Positions 12,200 through 24,489 of a stretch of 64,000 nt of DNA are shown piece after piece (positions within the stretch are counted from its first letter, which is position 1; each line of letters opens with the position of its first letter). Under the pieces are notes generated by a model. It was given only the letters and a program-made list of their open reading frames with translations, did no database searches and was not told the origin of the DNA. Location: contig VFFE01007257.1 of the NCBI GenBank assembly GCA_008921705.1, forward strand, positions 2,819,903-2,883,902, read 5' to 3'. A program made the position numbers and the translations under genes. The DNA is from Burhinus oedicnemus (lineage: Eukaryota > Chordata > Aves > Charadriiformes > Burhinidae).

Positions 12200-15100
12200 A
12201 ACATGGAGGCTGAGTCCTTCAGAGCAATGATCTGTGCACCAGGCTGGAGCTCTTGATTTAGTGAGGTGCGTCAAAGGAGTCCAGAAGACCTGAAGAGAGA
12301 TACATTCTGACAGTATCAGTATGTGAAGCTCTATCTATGTTTTTCCTTTTAGGTTTCTAAATACTTAAATATTGAGGGAAAAATAAAGAAAATCAAGGCA
12401 ACAGCGTTTAGCTTGTTACAACTTGCCCTTTGCTCTGACTGAGTATAAAGAAACAGTAGAAGGATACTAGGTATTTCAATTTAGGTAGTGCAATGTGTCA
12501 ATACTCATCTGATCTTTATTTGTGCTTCTGGAAACTTTTTGAAGACTATCCCTCGCTGCTTCATGTGTATAGACACAAATCTTCTTTGTCTGGGAGCCTC
12601 AGTCTTGGCACAGAGTTTATAAACCTTCTGCCTGAGGACTGGGAGCCTTCAATCTCCAGCATGCTGCACTAATGTTGCTATTTACTGTAATACACAGGGA
12701 GCCAAAAGACTCCTGTCTCATAATGGTAAAATGTACTGTCTCTGTAACACAGAGTATTGATACAAAATACACAATAAATATCTTCATCCTCTCCCCTCCA
12801 TTTTGAAGGAGTCTCTGCCAAAGAACAAAGCAAGGTTTTCAACGTTTTCCCTTCTTGTTTTGGAATCACATCATCGATGCCAAGATCTTTCTGCAGTGTC
12901 AGAGATTTGTTTGTGTTTAGTGGGGATGGAGTAAGTACAAATGTTCAGGGGAATTCATACGCATGTTTCATCACTGAAGCACTTGCAGCTCTGAGGTCTT
13001 TTAATAGAGTTTGGCCCACTTACATACCAGCAACAAAAATCTTTATAAAGCTCTGAAAAGATTTTCTCATTTCTTCATTTTAGCCATCTTTATTATTTCT
13101 TTTAACAGAACTATGTTTTTATAAGGGAATATCCTGCTTGACAATCTTGCAGAAGCTGTAACTGTTATTTTGGAAAAAGCAGAATAACAACACAGTGTTG
13201 GGATTTTGGCATGTAAATTTGATGCTGCATACTTAAAGGCAAATGAAGATAAACTAAGATAAATGATTCAGGCAAAAGCTACCCTTTCTGTCTCTCGCAT
13301 CAGTAGAAAAACATAGGCTCAGCTCATACTCTGAGACCAGACAAACTTGTATTGTCATTGTTGTTAATATTGGTGGCACTTTGTTAGTCCCTGGTCTGCA
13401 GTAAAAGCTAAGTGAGATTGCATGTAAGCTGGCATTACTAAGTGGAAGGAAAACCAGGCTTGACTGCAAAAAAGAAGAAAGAACCAAGGAAAAGGACATA
13501 AAGGAGAGGCTGACAGGAGTTAATATCTCACATTTCAAATTTGAGGCATAAACAAATCTGGCAACATCAGGTGGGTTCAAAATACATTGAAGGTTGGAAA
13601 CAAGACTACAGTGTCAGGGCTCCATGCTACAATGCTTGCTATAGAAGTTCACTTTTTATATTTCTTTCTGTTGTGCTTTTCCAATAAACGATGCCTCCCA
13701 AAAGCTGGAATTTTTTCCACAGTTTGCCAATCAGAATTTGTTTTGGTGCTTTTATTATGAACCTCTCTCCCAATTTAGAAAATCTTTCAGCCCCTTTCCA
13801 TTGCAGCCTCTCATTTTACAAAATGCCTTTCATTTATTCTACTTTTTCAAACATAGAACTGAATTTGGCTCAGTCTGAATGTGTTTGATTTGTGTTAACT
13901 CTCATAACAATTTGTGTGATAGTGCAAATTAGATAATAGGACTATTTTGAAGTGTAGACATCTACTCAACAGCTTTGAATGCTGGGCTGCATCCTACCCA
14001 CCTGAGTTCAGTGAGGTTCTGTACGACTTAGGGTACTTCCTGGTGATTTTTGAAGCAGAGACCGTGATGCAACTTGGACGTATCAAACTGCCTTATATTT
14101 GAAACTCGCCACATGAGCAGGATACTTCCCTGAATGGAGACGTATTGACAGTATGGAGAATAGTAATAGACTCAAAATTCCTGGTGAAATGACTGAGATG
14201 AAATTGTTTATGAACTTTGTAGAAGTTCTGATTTGTTTGGTCTGAGGTTTATTTGCAAAGTGAAATTTTGAATGCCTGTGGACACAAAACCATTACAACT
14301 CAGAAAGCAAGGGATTATTGTGTGGAAAGCAGCTTCCTGTTAAAAAAAAAAAAAAAAAGGAATGTCTTTAACTTGTTTCACATGGGAATAATGTAAATTC
14401 CCAAACCATTTTCCTTTATTCCAAGAAATTTCTAATAAAAACTTAAATTTTGAACTGATATTACAAGAGGAAATGAGAAATTGGAAGGGGGTTGACTTCA
14501 TAATGCGTGAATTCAAGATTTTCATTTTGTTTAGATTCCTTCAGCAGCATAAGAAGTAGACTTACATAAAATATTTTTCCCCCAGCTGCAAGCAGAAATC
14601 TACCTTGTGTGATGGTACTTTATTTACCGACAACCTTTACAGGTATGTGAATGAAAAGCCATGGTCTCTTTTCCTCCAGGGGAGAAATTTCAGTGCCATC
14701 TTATCCCCTAATTGAGGTGAATTTTGCTGGTCTCAGCTCACTTCCTAGCAGCTCCATTCCATATTAGATATTACTATAAAAAAAGGGGGGACAAATTGAC
14801 AGCATCTGATAGTGAGAGTCCTTGGAATTGAATTAGCTCCTCAGTCAGGATTGAGGTCATTGCTGGGACAATGTAGCAAAATCATTTTATTCAGTGGCCT
14901 TTCACAGTAACTGTATCTGAAAGCCAAAAAGTCTCTGTCCTTCTTATTCAGCGATGTCAGAGAATGTCAGAGCAGAGATGCACAATACATTGGAGTGAAG
15001 AAAAGTTATCCGTAATGAGTATTAACTATATTAAGGTTTGTTTTCAGAATGGTAGAGGTTTGACCTAATCTGGAGGAAGATGGGTTTTGTGTTTTGCAAT

Positions 15101-18100
15101 TTTGTAATTGGAAATGAGACAACAATGACATCGGGATTCCTCTGATTTATTCTTCACTCACATAAATTATTCTGGGGCTTTAGTTCTGTCACTCTGCCTT
15201 CTGTTTTCTGATTAGAATCAGAATTAAATAAGAAGATACTCTTAGGGTAATGTACCTTACCAGACAAGTCGGACACCTTCTCTGCTTTAAGAGATAGAAG
15301 TTGAAATAGACAGGCATGCTTAAATATGTTAACCAGTCAACTCTGATTCTCACAGAAGGTCCACATTCCTCTTTCATCTTATTGGGGTTCTTTGCTGTCT
15401 TTTTTTGGTGGGCTTTAAACCTAGTCACATTTGTTAGCAGCAGAACAGACTAATATTTTGTACAGGACTTTACAAGTTGTTTTATCTAAATAGGTCCAAG
15501 TGATTTGTAGCTGAAAATTATTTTTTATCTTTCAGCAGTCTTGATTTAAGCCTTCCTGCCCTCATTTACTCATCCATAGTCTGAAGAATATGATTCAGGA
15601 TTTTAAAATACCAGCTGTTATATTTCTTCTTATTTTTCTTCCTTCTTGATCTAACTTGCAAAACAAAAAAGCAAACAAAAAAGCCCCCCAAACCTGCAAA
15701 TATGGGACTAAAGTACAGTGCTTAGGTATTGTAGACATGTTATATACAGTTATTAAACTATTCTTTCCCTAGCTAATAATTTACTGTTTTTTCATCTATT
15801 TGACATACTTGGAATAAAATTTTTATTTAATATTATCCATATAGCAGAAATATTGTCATGTTTTTGCATATGGTTTCAAAGTGAAACACAGCCAGTTAAA
15901 AGTGTACCAAAGAACAAAACTGGCAAATATCCTGTTCAAATTTTAAAATGAGGTTTTTTCTTTGAGCCTGATAAGAAACAGACAATTACTAGTGTGAAGT
16001 TCATAACATAAAATTTAATGTTTTTCTGATCTGTGGTATGCTATCAAAATGGAAGTGTCAAAATGAGAGATCTTGTGAAACATTTGCCTCGCAAAGAAAA
16101 TGCTCTTCTGGGAGATACTTAATTTAGAAAAATCTTTACTGGTGGTGAAACACAAACCAGGCAATACTGATCTAGTGTTTCAGTCTCTCGGATGCAATAG
16201 TGAAACTGCTTGTGTGTGATTACCTGCTCAGTTAATTTCAGACAAGTATTTCTGATACAAACCTAAAAATTCTTATTGTTCTCAAAACGTGCAAAATCCC
16301 AGTCTCCACTGATACTTGAATTCCCTTCTGTCCATTTATACCTTATATCAAGGCAATAATGCAGCCTTGGATTTAGTTCCAAGCCTTGTTCTTTTAATCT
16401 CCTTTCCAAGTGTATTGAGAAAAAAGCAATAGCCAGTGTTTAATTATCTTCTGCACCAGCAGTTCTGCCCTTGGCAAGTAGAGGATTATTTGCCTCACGT
16501 CAGCAATCCAGTGGATCCTCTGTGCTCTTTCTGACCCACTTGCTGAGAATCTGCAGTGACAATACAAGCAGGGGACCAGGAAAGTACTCTGCAAAAGAAA
16601 GGTGACAGCATCACTAGCACTAGCATGAAAAGAGGGAGTGCTACTTTCTCTTTCTTTTCTGTGTTTGTTTGGGTGTTATGCTTTGGAGGCCTGCACGATT
16701 ACAAGAACTAGGGAGAGAAACATGGTAGCATCCAGTCAGTTTAACTGAAACTCTCGGACCTGGAGGGCTTTTCTGCTGTATCTGACCTTTGTTAAACTGG
16801 TTTCAGCTAATCTCTTTGGGATGTTGTCAAGTGAAGTGTTCATGCTGCACTTTGTATTTTTAATATTTAAAAGTAAGTACTTCTGCATCGAGAAACACGA
16901 GTCCCCTAGCTGTTACTGTGCTAGTAGTGATATTAATTTAGTTCAAGACAAAATGTGTGCTATTAATTTGTTCAGCGTTAGCCTTCTTCCAGTTTAGCTG
17001 CTGGTGGAAGCCGGCTTTCTCGACTCGTGTATGTTATGAAAAGGCAAAAGCAAGCTAGCTATTTGTGGGAGTGGGAGAAATTCCAGATAATTTAAATCAT
17101 CTTAATGAAAGAGTAAAGGGAGCTGAGAGTCTCATTTTGGCTTTAAAGTTAAAGCTATAAGGCAGAGGTTGAAATGCTTAGAACAAGTTTCAGATGAGAA
17201 GAATAGTTATGAACTTGGTGAATTAATTAGGGTCAAAAATTAAAATATGACTGTGATGCTGTACCTCTGAGTCATTTGAATATACTTGGAATGGCAGCGA
17301 ATAAAAATGCTCAGGCTTACCCAAGCTAAAAATGCCATCATTTTTGGCTGACATAGGGAATATAGCTTAAAATGTGTATGTCATTTAAATGCCAGAAATG
17401 TCTGATAATTCACAGGAAAATTAAGGCACTTACAATGACAGATCTGTTTTATCACTGTGATGATGAGAATTGAACCCAAGCCCAGGCATCAAAGCAATTC
17501 AGCAGGCTCACAGCTTCATTTGTACTTGTTGTTCCAGTTTTCCTAATCATAGTCGCTTGGGGACTCCGGTATGGGACACATCATTGTCACTTTTACAGTA
17601 AATCCAGACATTCTTTAGCAGCTTCTCTGTAGGTAAGAGTTGCACTGTGTTGTTTTGGGTTTTTCCTCCCTTGTCAGATACATGTGACAGGTTAGCACCG
17701 ATTTTTGACTGCATGCTTCATTTTCACTGCATGCCGAGGCAATTTGCTATCAGTGCACTTTGTTATTTCCTCTGCTTTGTCTTTCTGACCTGCAAGGTGC
17801 TTCTCGGCAGTAACTGTTCTTTGAATACAAACATTCTGAAAGCTCTCCAGGCTGCATGCTGTCACTGTGAGTTTGTAGAAGAGTTTTAATCTCTAAGAAC
17901 TAGATTTTTGTTTAAGTACCCATTTTTGGCTGCAGGCCAAGTTATTGTTTAACAGTCAAGTTCCACTGAGTAGGTAATACTGCTCTTTAGCCTCCGTGTG
18001 GTTAGGGCTGGATGAGCTCAAGAGACGCTGGGCATTTCTGCCCCTCATCGTTCCTCCTGCAGCTTTACGGCCTCTGAAATGCACGCACACCTAGAGAACA

Positions 18101-18940
18101 CCCCGGTGTTTGCCTCATCTGTCGACCTCCCAACCTTTAAAAATTGATGGGAGAGCCTCACTTTAAAATGCATGGTATTTTTAGTTGCTGAAGGTTTTTT
18201 GTTGCCTTTTGTTTTTTACAAAAGTAACTTATTTAGGAGCATTAATGTACTGTGAAGGTAACAAGAGAGAAAGCAACCATAATGATTACTGTGTTTGCTA
18301 CAGGAACTCAGGGAAAACAACCAAAAGGAAGATATAGCTCTGCTAATGTTGCTAATAATACACTTGAAAATGTTTTCCTTCAGTCTATCTTCTTCTATTC
18401 AGTATAAAGCGAAGTTAATAGGTTTGTTCATTTAAGACATATGAATGGGCTTTTTACACCTTCTGGTTGTTTCTTCCATCATTTTGTCCCTGATATACCA
18501 ATCTATTCTCAGGGCTCTGCTTGTAATTTTTTTCCTTGGTGGTGGTTTCTCTTTTTTCAAGCTGCTCTTTCAAAATACCCAAGGGGTCAGGATTGGCTCC
18601 TGATAAGACTGTCTAGGGGACTCAGTGGTGCGTGGGGATAGATTTATATGGGGAGATTCTAAGCAGCCTGTTGGCTTTATAGATGAAGACTCATATAAAA
18701 ATAGAAAATAATTAACCAAGATTCTGTACATCTAGAAGTTGAAGTCAGCTGATTTTAATACCCTATGTAATACACATGTCCTTGTAGCATATTTAAATGC
18801 AATTAATAAGTAGCTAGTACCTTAGAATGGTGGTATTCCTAATAACACCTGGCTTATCTGTGGAACTCTAGAGCCTTCACACTGTAGTTCTATGTTAAAT
18901 TCTCAATAAATTACAGTACCAAATAAATAAGTAACAAACT
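12200..18940. other. Mostly unique noncoding DNA
   Basis: No gene or clear interspersed repeat found. A poly-A tract lies at 14342-14358, a paired CpG-bearing motif at 16889-17030 and a small CpG cluster at 17995-18124. Open frames reach only about 108 codons (13254-13580, minus strand) and lack any domain. Confidence 0.55.
14342..14358. repeat. Poly-A tract (A17)
   Basis: Seventeen A residues preceded by a T and followed by GG. No retrotransposed body recognised on the 5' side. Confidence 0.85.
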
Positions 18941-18945
18941 TTGTA

Positions 18946-19030
18946 TACTCAGTCAGTAGCAGAACTGGAATCTAAACCTACACATCCTGATTTCATAACT
19001 CCTATTCTAGCCAGTAGACCTCATTGCTTT
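18946..19030 (-). mobile_element. tRNA-SINE/MIR-like fossil, reverse orientation
   Basis: The plus strand reads CAGTCAGTAGCAGAACTGGA, then ATCTAAACC, CATCCTGA, and ends GCCAGTAGACCTCATTGC. This follows the order of the reverse complement of a tRNA-derived SINE head ('AGTGGCAGAGCTGGGA', 'GAACCCAGG', 'TCCTGACT', 'CACTAGACCACACTGC'). The order and spacing are preserved although many bases differ, which suggests an old copy. The specific family (MIR or another CORE-type SINE) is not resolved. Confidence 0.55.
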
Positions 19031-19530
19031 CTTCTGGTTTTAGTAGTCAATAATTCTTTGCTCTAAAATATGTATGTATTTCAATAAATGCATGTATATT
19101 ACAAAAGGAATGTATAGGCATCTACAGACACACACAGTGAAATACAGACTAAGCAATGCAAATGTGCAGTCTAATAAAGTAAAGCCATTTAACACTATTC
19201 TGATTTGCTAAGCAGTGCCTAAGCTGAACAATATTATCAGATTCAGCAGCTGCTCTTTTGTTCAGCCACAGGCTGAAATACAGGAGGTAAACAAAAATGG
19301 AGCTAAAAAACTACAACAACAAAGGCTTGAAAAGCTTGATGAGGGCTTTATTTTGCCTCTAAACCTGCATCTACTCCACATGTCAAGCCTTTATTGTTTC
19401 AGTGTCTATTAAGGCAATAGCCACATGCTTTTGTTGGGGAGTCAGTATGTATCTACTTTTTAACAAGAAGATGAGTTATTTGTTCAGTGAGTATTTTCAG
19501 AAGCTTTTGCTTACTGTATTTCTGTTCATC

Positions 19531-19585
19531 AGATACACAGACTTTAAGGGTGGAAAGGATCAAACAGACCAAAGAGTCCTGCGCT
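19531..19585 (-). mobile_element. Old CR1-like 3' end fragment, reverse orientation
   Basis: The plus strand reads ACACAGACTTTAAGGGTGGA then AAGGATCAAACAGACC. This resembles the reverse complement of an older CR1 class whose end reads CATAGATTTTAAGGCCAGA and AGGGACC in the same order. The match is short and degraded, so a chance resemblance is possible. Confidence 0.4.
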
Positions 19586-21053
19586 GCATTAGACCTTCTT
19601 CTTCGACTTCGTCCATGTGGTACAATTCAGTGTGCAGTAAGGAAAGCCAAGTTAGCTCAGAGCGAATTAGCTCTCATGACCTGGGCTATATAGGTAGCTG
19701 CGTAAGTGCCCAGGGGTCACTCTGCCTGTCCAGCACAGGGAGAAGGGTGTAGAGCAAATGCATCAGTACGGCTTGTTACACTGAAGCTAGCTTGGGCAGA
19801 GTATTGCATTGCGTCACACTCTGTTCTCATAGCCTTACTTCTTTTGGCATATTTCTTCAACTGTTTCCCTCTTGATTTTAGCTTTTGTTGCACAGTAGTG
19901 GTGATTATGAATATTATTCATACTTTGCGATAGCTGGCAGTTACCCATCCGGTGGAAAGACAAGGCATAGCATTTTCAGCTGTAGTTGGAGTAAAAGATC
20001 CTATTAACCCACCACCTAACAAAGAAAGCTCTCTTTCAGGAAAAAAGGGGATGGGAGTGAGGCTGAGTGTATTTTAAATCATATCCATAATATAAATGTT
20101 TACTTTCTTTGTATATAAAAAGTATATTCTGTCCAAGACTTAAATATTATGTAGATAGCTGTATGTTCGGGTACAAACAACTGATATTTTTTTTCAATAA
20201 ATGATGTTATCTGAATAAAATCTCAGTAATAATGAAAGACTTTCCCTGTTAAAACATTTTTTGGGATCCATTAACTGAAACAATTCAATAATTTGCTGGA
20301 GGGCTCACGTTTGTAATGTAATGCTTATGGCCAGATAGATTTATTATTGACTTAGTTTTTATTAAAAACAACAGAGAAGGTATCAGTAGCTTGCTTGCTG
20401 TTAGCCAGCTATTTGAGGAAGGCATCCAACCCTTATATCAAGAAGAGCATGAATTCAGAACATGATTGATTCTTAAATGAAATACTTTTAATATTTCATG
20501 TGAGGGATTTTTTGTGGCAAAGTAGTGCGTATCACAGTAACTGTCTCCTGGGCAGAAAGCAAACTTGTTTGCTGAAACTTGTTTTTTTTCTTGAATTTGG
20601 ACTGTTTCTATTATGGCTCTGATTGTAGCAAACATTTATTTCACCTGCAGCCAACATCACCATAGCAGAAAGTGCTCACTGCACTAGAGAAACATTGTTC
20701 TTATCAGGTTTTGCTACTGGTTTCCAAGAATAGCCACCTGTGCAACTGTTGAAGGTCTGAAAGTAACCCATGTATTAATTTAAATAATAAAACTGAAAAC
20801 TGAAAAAAGCAACAAGCAAGTGATCTCATTACAATAATGTGAAAGCTAGGTAGGAAATGCTAAATTGGATGGTGTGTATTACGGAAATTAAGTTGCTGTT
20901 GCAGGTGAAATTCTTTTAGTCCACACTAGCTACTAGCTCCTCTTTAACTTGTGACTTGTTTCCAGTATTGACTGTAAACTTGTATTACAAGTATGTATTG
21001 CCAGTCTTCCTCACACTTCTGTAGTTTCAGTGATGGGAAGGGATGCGTAGGAA

Positions 21054-21088
21054 TTTCATAGGCTTAACAGGAATGTAAGCCTATGAAA
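21054..21088. repeat. Perfect 13-bp inverted repeat with 9-nt loop
   Basis: TTTCATAGGCTTA at 21054-21066 is exactly reverse-complemented as TAAGCCTATGAAA at 21076-21088. The spacer is nine bases. The stem does not extend further, as the flanks are A/A. It would fold as a short hairpin in RNA of either strand or extrude as a small cruciform. It is too short for a canonical microRNA precursor, and no role is evident. Confidence 0.9.
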
Positions 21089-21565
21089 AAAAACCTTGAA
21101 TAGGAAAAAATCTTTTTGCACAGAGTAGGTAATACAGTGACAGCAAATATGATTGCAGTAGACTTTTTTGCAGTCCATTACAGGCCCATGAGAGTCTCAT
21201 GGCTGTTTTCATTCTGATTTAAGAAGCTAAAATTTCCTCAAAGATCCCTCTTCCCCCTGCAATTTATGAAACTTCTCCAGAGAGTGGGAGTATATCCTGA
21301 TAGAAACTAATTGCTATGGATTAAAGGAACAAGCTTGCAGCCTCCACATATTATATCAGCACTCAGAACAGACACCAAAGTTTTTTATGAGAAGGAAATT
21401 ACATTTGAAGTACTCTCAATATTCATAATCTCTTAGGCTCTCTCAAAACTTGGGTGCGGTGTTATTTTAATGGTGCACAGTGATTGGTTGTGCGGAGGAG
21501 GTAAAACTGGTTTGTCACAGATCCAGAAGTGATAAAGCTGATTTTGAAATGGAGATTAAGGCCTT

Positions 21566-21575
21566 GGGGGGGGGG
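21566..21575. repeat. G10 homopolymer
   Basis: Ten G residues in an otherwise AT-rich setting. Length is likely polymorphic or error-prone. Confidence 0.85.
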
Positions 21576-23734
21576 AAATGACAGTTTTCTTTAATAGAAG
21601 AAATATTTAATGCAGTAATGCTCATTCATTTTCATTTTCATGTGCTTGTTCTGTTCCAGCCAGGTACATCAGAGGTCAAATGCTCTGAGACATAGTTTTG
21701 GAAGGATTTTTTTTCATGCTTAAGTTAGCTCAGAACAGAAAGTCCTTCTGTAAGTATGAAAAAAATTCACGGATTCATGGATCTTTGTAGTTAGCTTCAA
21801 GCCTTCAATAACTTATTATCTTGAGCTGCTTGCAAAGTGTGCATGATTAGCCTCAAACCTAGTGAAGGAACAGGAACAGATGTGAACTTCACAAGTGATT
21901 TCTGTAAATAATGGCTTAAAACACAGAGTTGAACCGGTGTACATAAATATATTATTCCTTTTTAGGTTGTTTTTATCTCGCTTTCTCCCAAAGAAAATGT
22001 ATCTGTGCAAAGGACATTTGGACATTTCTGACCACTTACAATCTGTATGAAAATTCTCAATGCAGTTAAAAGGAGATATGTTGGTTGTTAATTAAGAGAA
22101 ACTCATCCACTAATTCCATGATATTTTTGAGATTAAGCATTATAATTCCCTAGGTTTAGGGAAAAAAATAAGCAAGTATTTTCCCAATGGAGTAAGGCCA
22201 CAAAAAAGTCATCTGATCAGTTACTAGGACTTTTTTTAAATTTTTTCACCATTCCATCAGGCAAACTGATATGAGGTAATTAACAAAAATCTGTAATAAA
22301 GACAATCCCACAGTATGGAAAGGGAACTTTCTCTAAAGGCATACACATGCAAAGACAGAGGAAAACAGAACTTCAGCTTTATCAGCCATATCAATATTTT
22401 ACTGCAGTTACAAATTCACACAGATGCCAAGATATTTTATGTTGCCAAATGGTGCTTTTATTTTGCAGCACATGTTGTGCATTCTTTTTTAGAAGTGAAC
22501 ACATCTGCTACAACTTCTTCCAATATCCATTTTTCCTTCCCTGCAATTTGGGCTATGAAGATTACAAAGCCATAAATCAGAACCGTAGCAAACGCAAGGG
22601 ATCTGATTTACAAATGCGGTTAATCTTCTGCTTTGCAAATGCTACAAGAAGTGCAATGAAGCTAGGGAGCCCTTGGCTTTGTAGGGTGGCATTTCCTAAC
22701 CTTTGCAGGAGAGGCTTCTGCGGAGAGAAATGGGAAAAATCTAAGTGGTTAGATGAGGACAAAGTCTTAAGAGCAACTGCTGAACTCCAAATTCTGCTTA
22801 TGAGAGAGATGAGCAGGTGATCTGATGGGTGTAGCTTTTGTTGGTATCCATCTTTGTTTCTCATGAAGACTAATTCCTAACGTCACTAGTAGAATGTGAA
22901 CAGAATAACTTTATATAGAACCCTCTATATTGCAAAATACCCAAGTATTGCTTGATTCAAAATACCTTTTGTCATTTCTTTCCTGTACCTTTGGCCAAAG
23001 TTTATTTCATACTGTTGAATCTTTGCTACAGTAGCACTTTTGAGGGTTGCAGAGAGAATATCTTTCTTGAAGGGGAGTGGGCGTGCTAGTGAAATGGTAT
23101 GAGAAATAGGCTGTGGCTTTTAGGGGTTTTCAGATAACTATTGGAAAAATTGACAGCATTTATTTTTTCACTAAGTTAACGTGTAAGATGAATTGGGGTA
23201 CTTGGTAACCTCAGAATGTTTTTGGAACATCTAAATTTAATTATAACACAACTAATCCAGAATTAAATGCTACAGTGACATGCAAAAGATTATTTAATTT
23301 GTTTAATGTCATTTATATAATGATATCTCCATCTTAATGGTAGGTCCACCTCTTTTGTGAGTTTATGTTGAGATTCTCATCCTTACATATTTCCCAGTCC
23401 ATAAAATAAAGGTATCCCACGTCACACTCTGGTACATGATAGAAACTGGCTTGGATTGTAACATTTAGATTTGGGTTTCTAAAGACCCATTCTGCTTCCT
23501 TCTAGCACCTTATTAGCTTGTCTGCATCCTGTCCTGGCTTCCAGGAGAGGGGAAACTGTGGCTTTCAGGACTATGAGTAAATAGTTCACCCCTCACCCAC
23601 CCCCAATATTTGTATTCTTACCAAAAAATATTTTCTTCTCCCGTGGTGTAGAAAGCTACATAAGTGGCATTGCTTCCTTCTGCTCTGTCTAATGTCTTGG
23701 GAAGGGGCATGATATTGGCCTAGCTAGTCCAAAT

Positions 23735-24165
23735 GTGGAGGTAAAGCAGCTAATAAAATAAAATATTAACATCAAGTCTTTACATTTTCAGAAAAGAATG
23801 ATATCTATATAAAGGGCTAGAGCAGCTACTCACTGCTAAATACTAATGACCAGTAGCCGCTGGCTATTTTTATTTTAGCTGGTTGTTTACATTTGGCTCT
23901 TTACTGGTGAAATGCATTAGGAACCAGAGGTTTTTCTCCCTTAATGCCTCAAGTTAGAATTAAAGTTGCAGCAGTATGAGCAGGAGTTAATTCATTCTGC
24001 TATTAAGCCTTCAGTTACACTGAGGCTTTATCATTCACTGCTAATAAATGGTATTTATAGTTGGCATATACCTCCTGTAGCAACAATAACAAATGTGTTG
24101 CCTGAGATAACCTACTTTATATAGCTGTTAAAAGGCACTTTTCATTCAAGTTTCACAATTTTAAA
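23735..24165. promoter_or_regulatory. Candidate conserved noncoding element
   Basis: A stretch without recognisable repeats, containing a MEF2-like CTATTTTTAT at 23863-23872 and several TAAT/ATTA cores (around 23980-24000 and 24040-24060). No open frame of note. The call rests on texture and motifs only. If it is real, it should align with few gaps across bird orders. Confidence 0.25.
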
Positions 24166-24233
24166 AATTCATTATAAACCTCTTGAATCCTCCAAGGACT
24201 GAAACAATGCATGAAGCTGGATGTTTAAAGTGC

Positions 24234-24489
24234 AGACCAGATTTTGAAAAGGGCTCAGAAGAGCCCACAATAGAGATCTGATACTAAAGTATGCTAAGCA
24301 CACAGCAGCTCCTAATGTGATACTTAGATCTAGATTCTCAAAAGAGTTCAGAAGAACCTTGTGTGCTGAGAGCTTTTGAAACACTGGCCATGTCGCAACA
24401 AGCACTGCTGGGGACTTTACGCTCCTCAAAATCTGCTAAGTCTGGCTTTGATTTCTCTGGGTCTTAAGCACTTTTGAATGTCTGGGCCT
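24234..24489. mobile_element. Ancient palindromic interspersed repeat with internal duplication
   Basis: The left end (AGACCAGATTTTGAAAAGGG, from 24234) is an imperfect reverse complement of the right end (AAGCACTTTTGAATGTCTGG, 24466-24485). Inside, a related block repeats: CAGATTTTGAAAAGGGCTCA at 24239-24258 and TAGATTCTCAAAAGAGTTCA at 24331-24350, about 92 bases apart. A further inverted copy (GAGAGCTTTTGAAACACTGG) sits at 24369-24388. From memory, motifs of the type CAGATTTTCAAAAG...AGCACTTTTGAAAATC are frequent in turtle and crocodilian genomes, so I read this as an old sauropsid repeat with terminal inverted ends. The exact family is unknown to me. Confidence 0.55.

Larger units (their letters stand above)
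19035..24230. other. Mostly unique noncoding DNA
   Basis: Contains a short CR1-like fossil (19531-19585), a perfect inverted repeat (21054-21088) and a G10 run (21566-21575). The longest open frame of the window lies here (22347-22820, plus), but it starts without supporting context, ends at an ordinary stop, shows no domain and has no homologue I recognise. I do not call it a gene. Confidence 0.55.

Noticed and set aside
19402..19752. 116-codon open frame with possible exon-like composition
   Set aside because: It overlaps a probable CR1-like fossil at 19531-19585 and has no family resemblance.
21054..21088. MicroRNA precursor
   Set aside because: A 13-bp stem is far too short for a canonical precursor, and the flanks do not extend the pairing.
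22347..22820. 157-codon open frame, the longest in the window
   Set aside because: No domain, no recognisable homologue, arbitrary start within AT-rich DNA, a cysteine/phenylalanine-rich first half and an unrelated second half. The length is reachable by chance in six frames over 64 kb. A BLASTP or TBLASTX hit with synonymous-biased substitution would reverse this.
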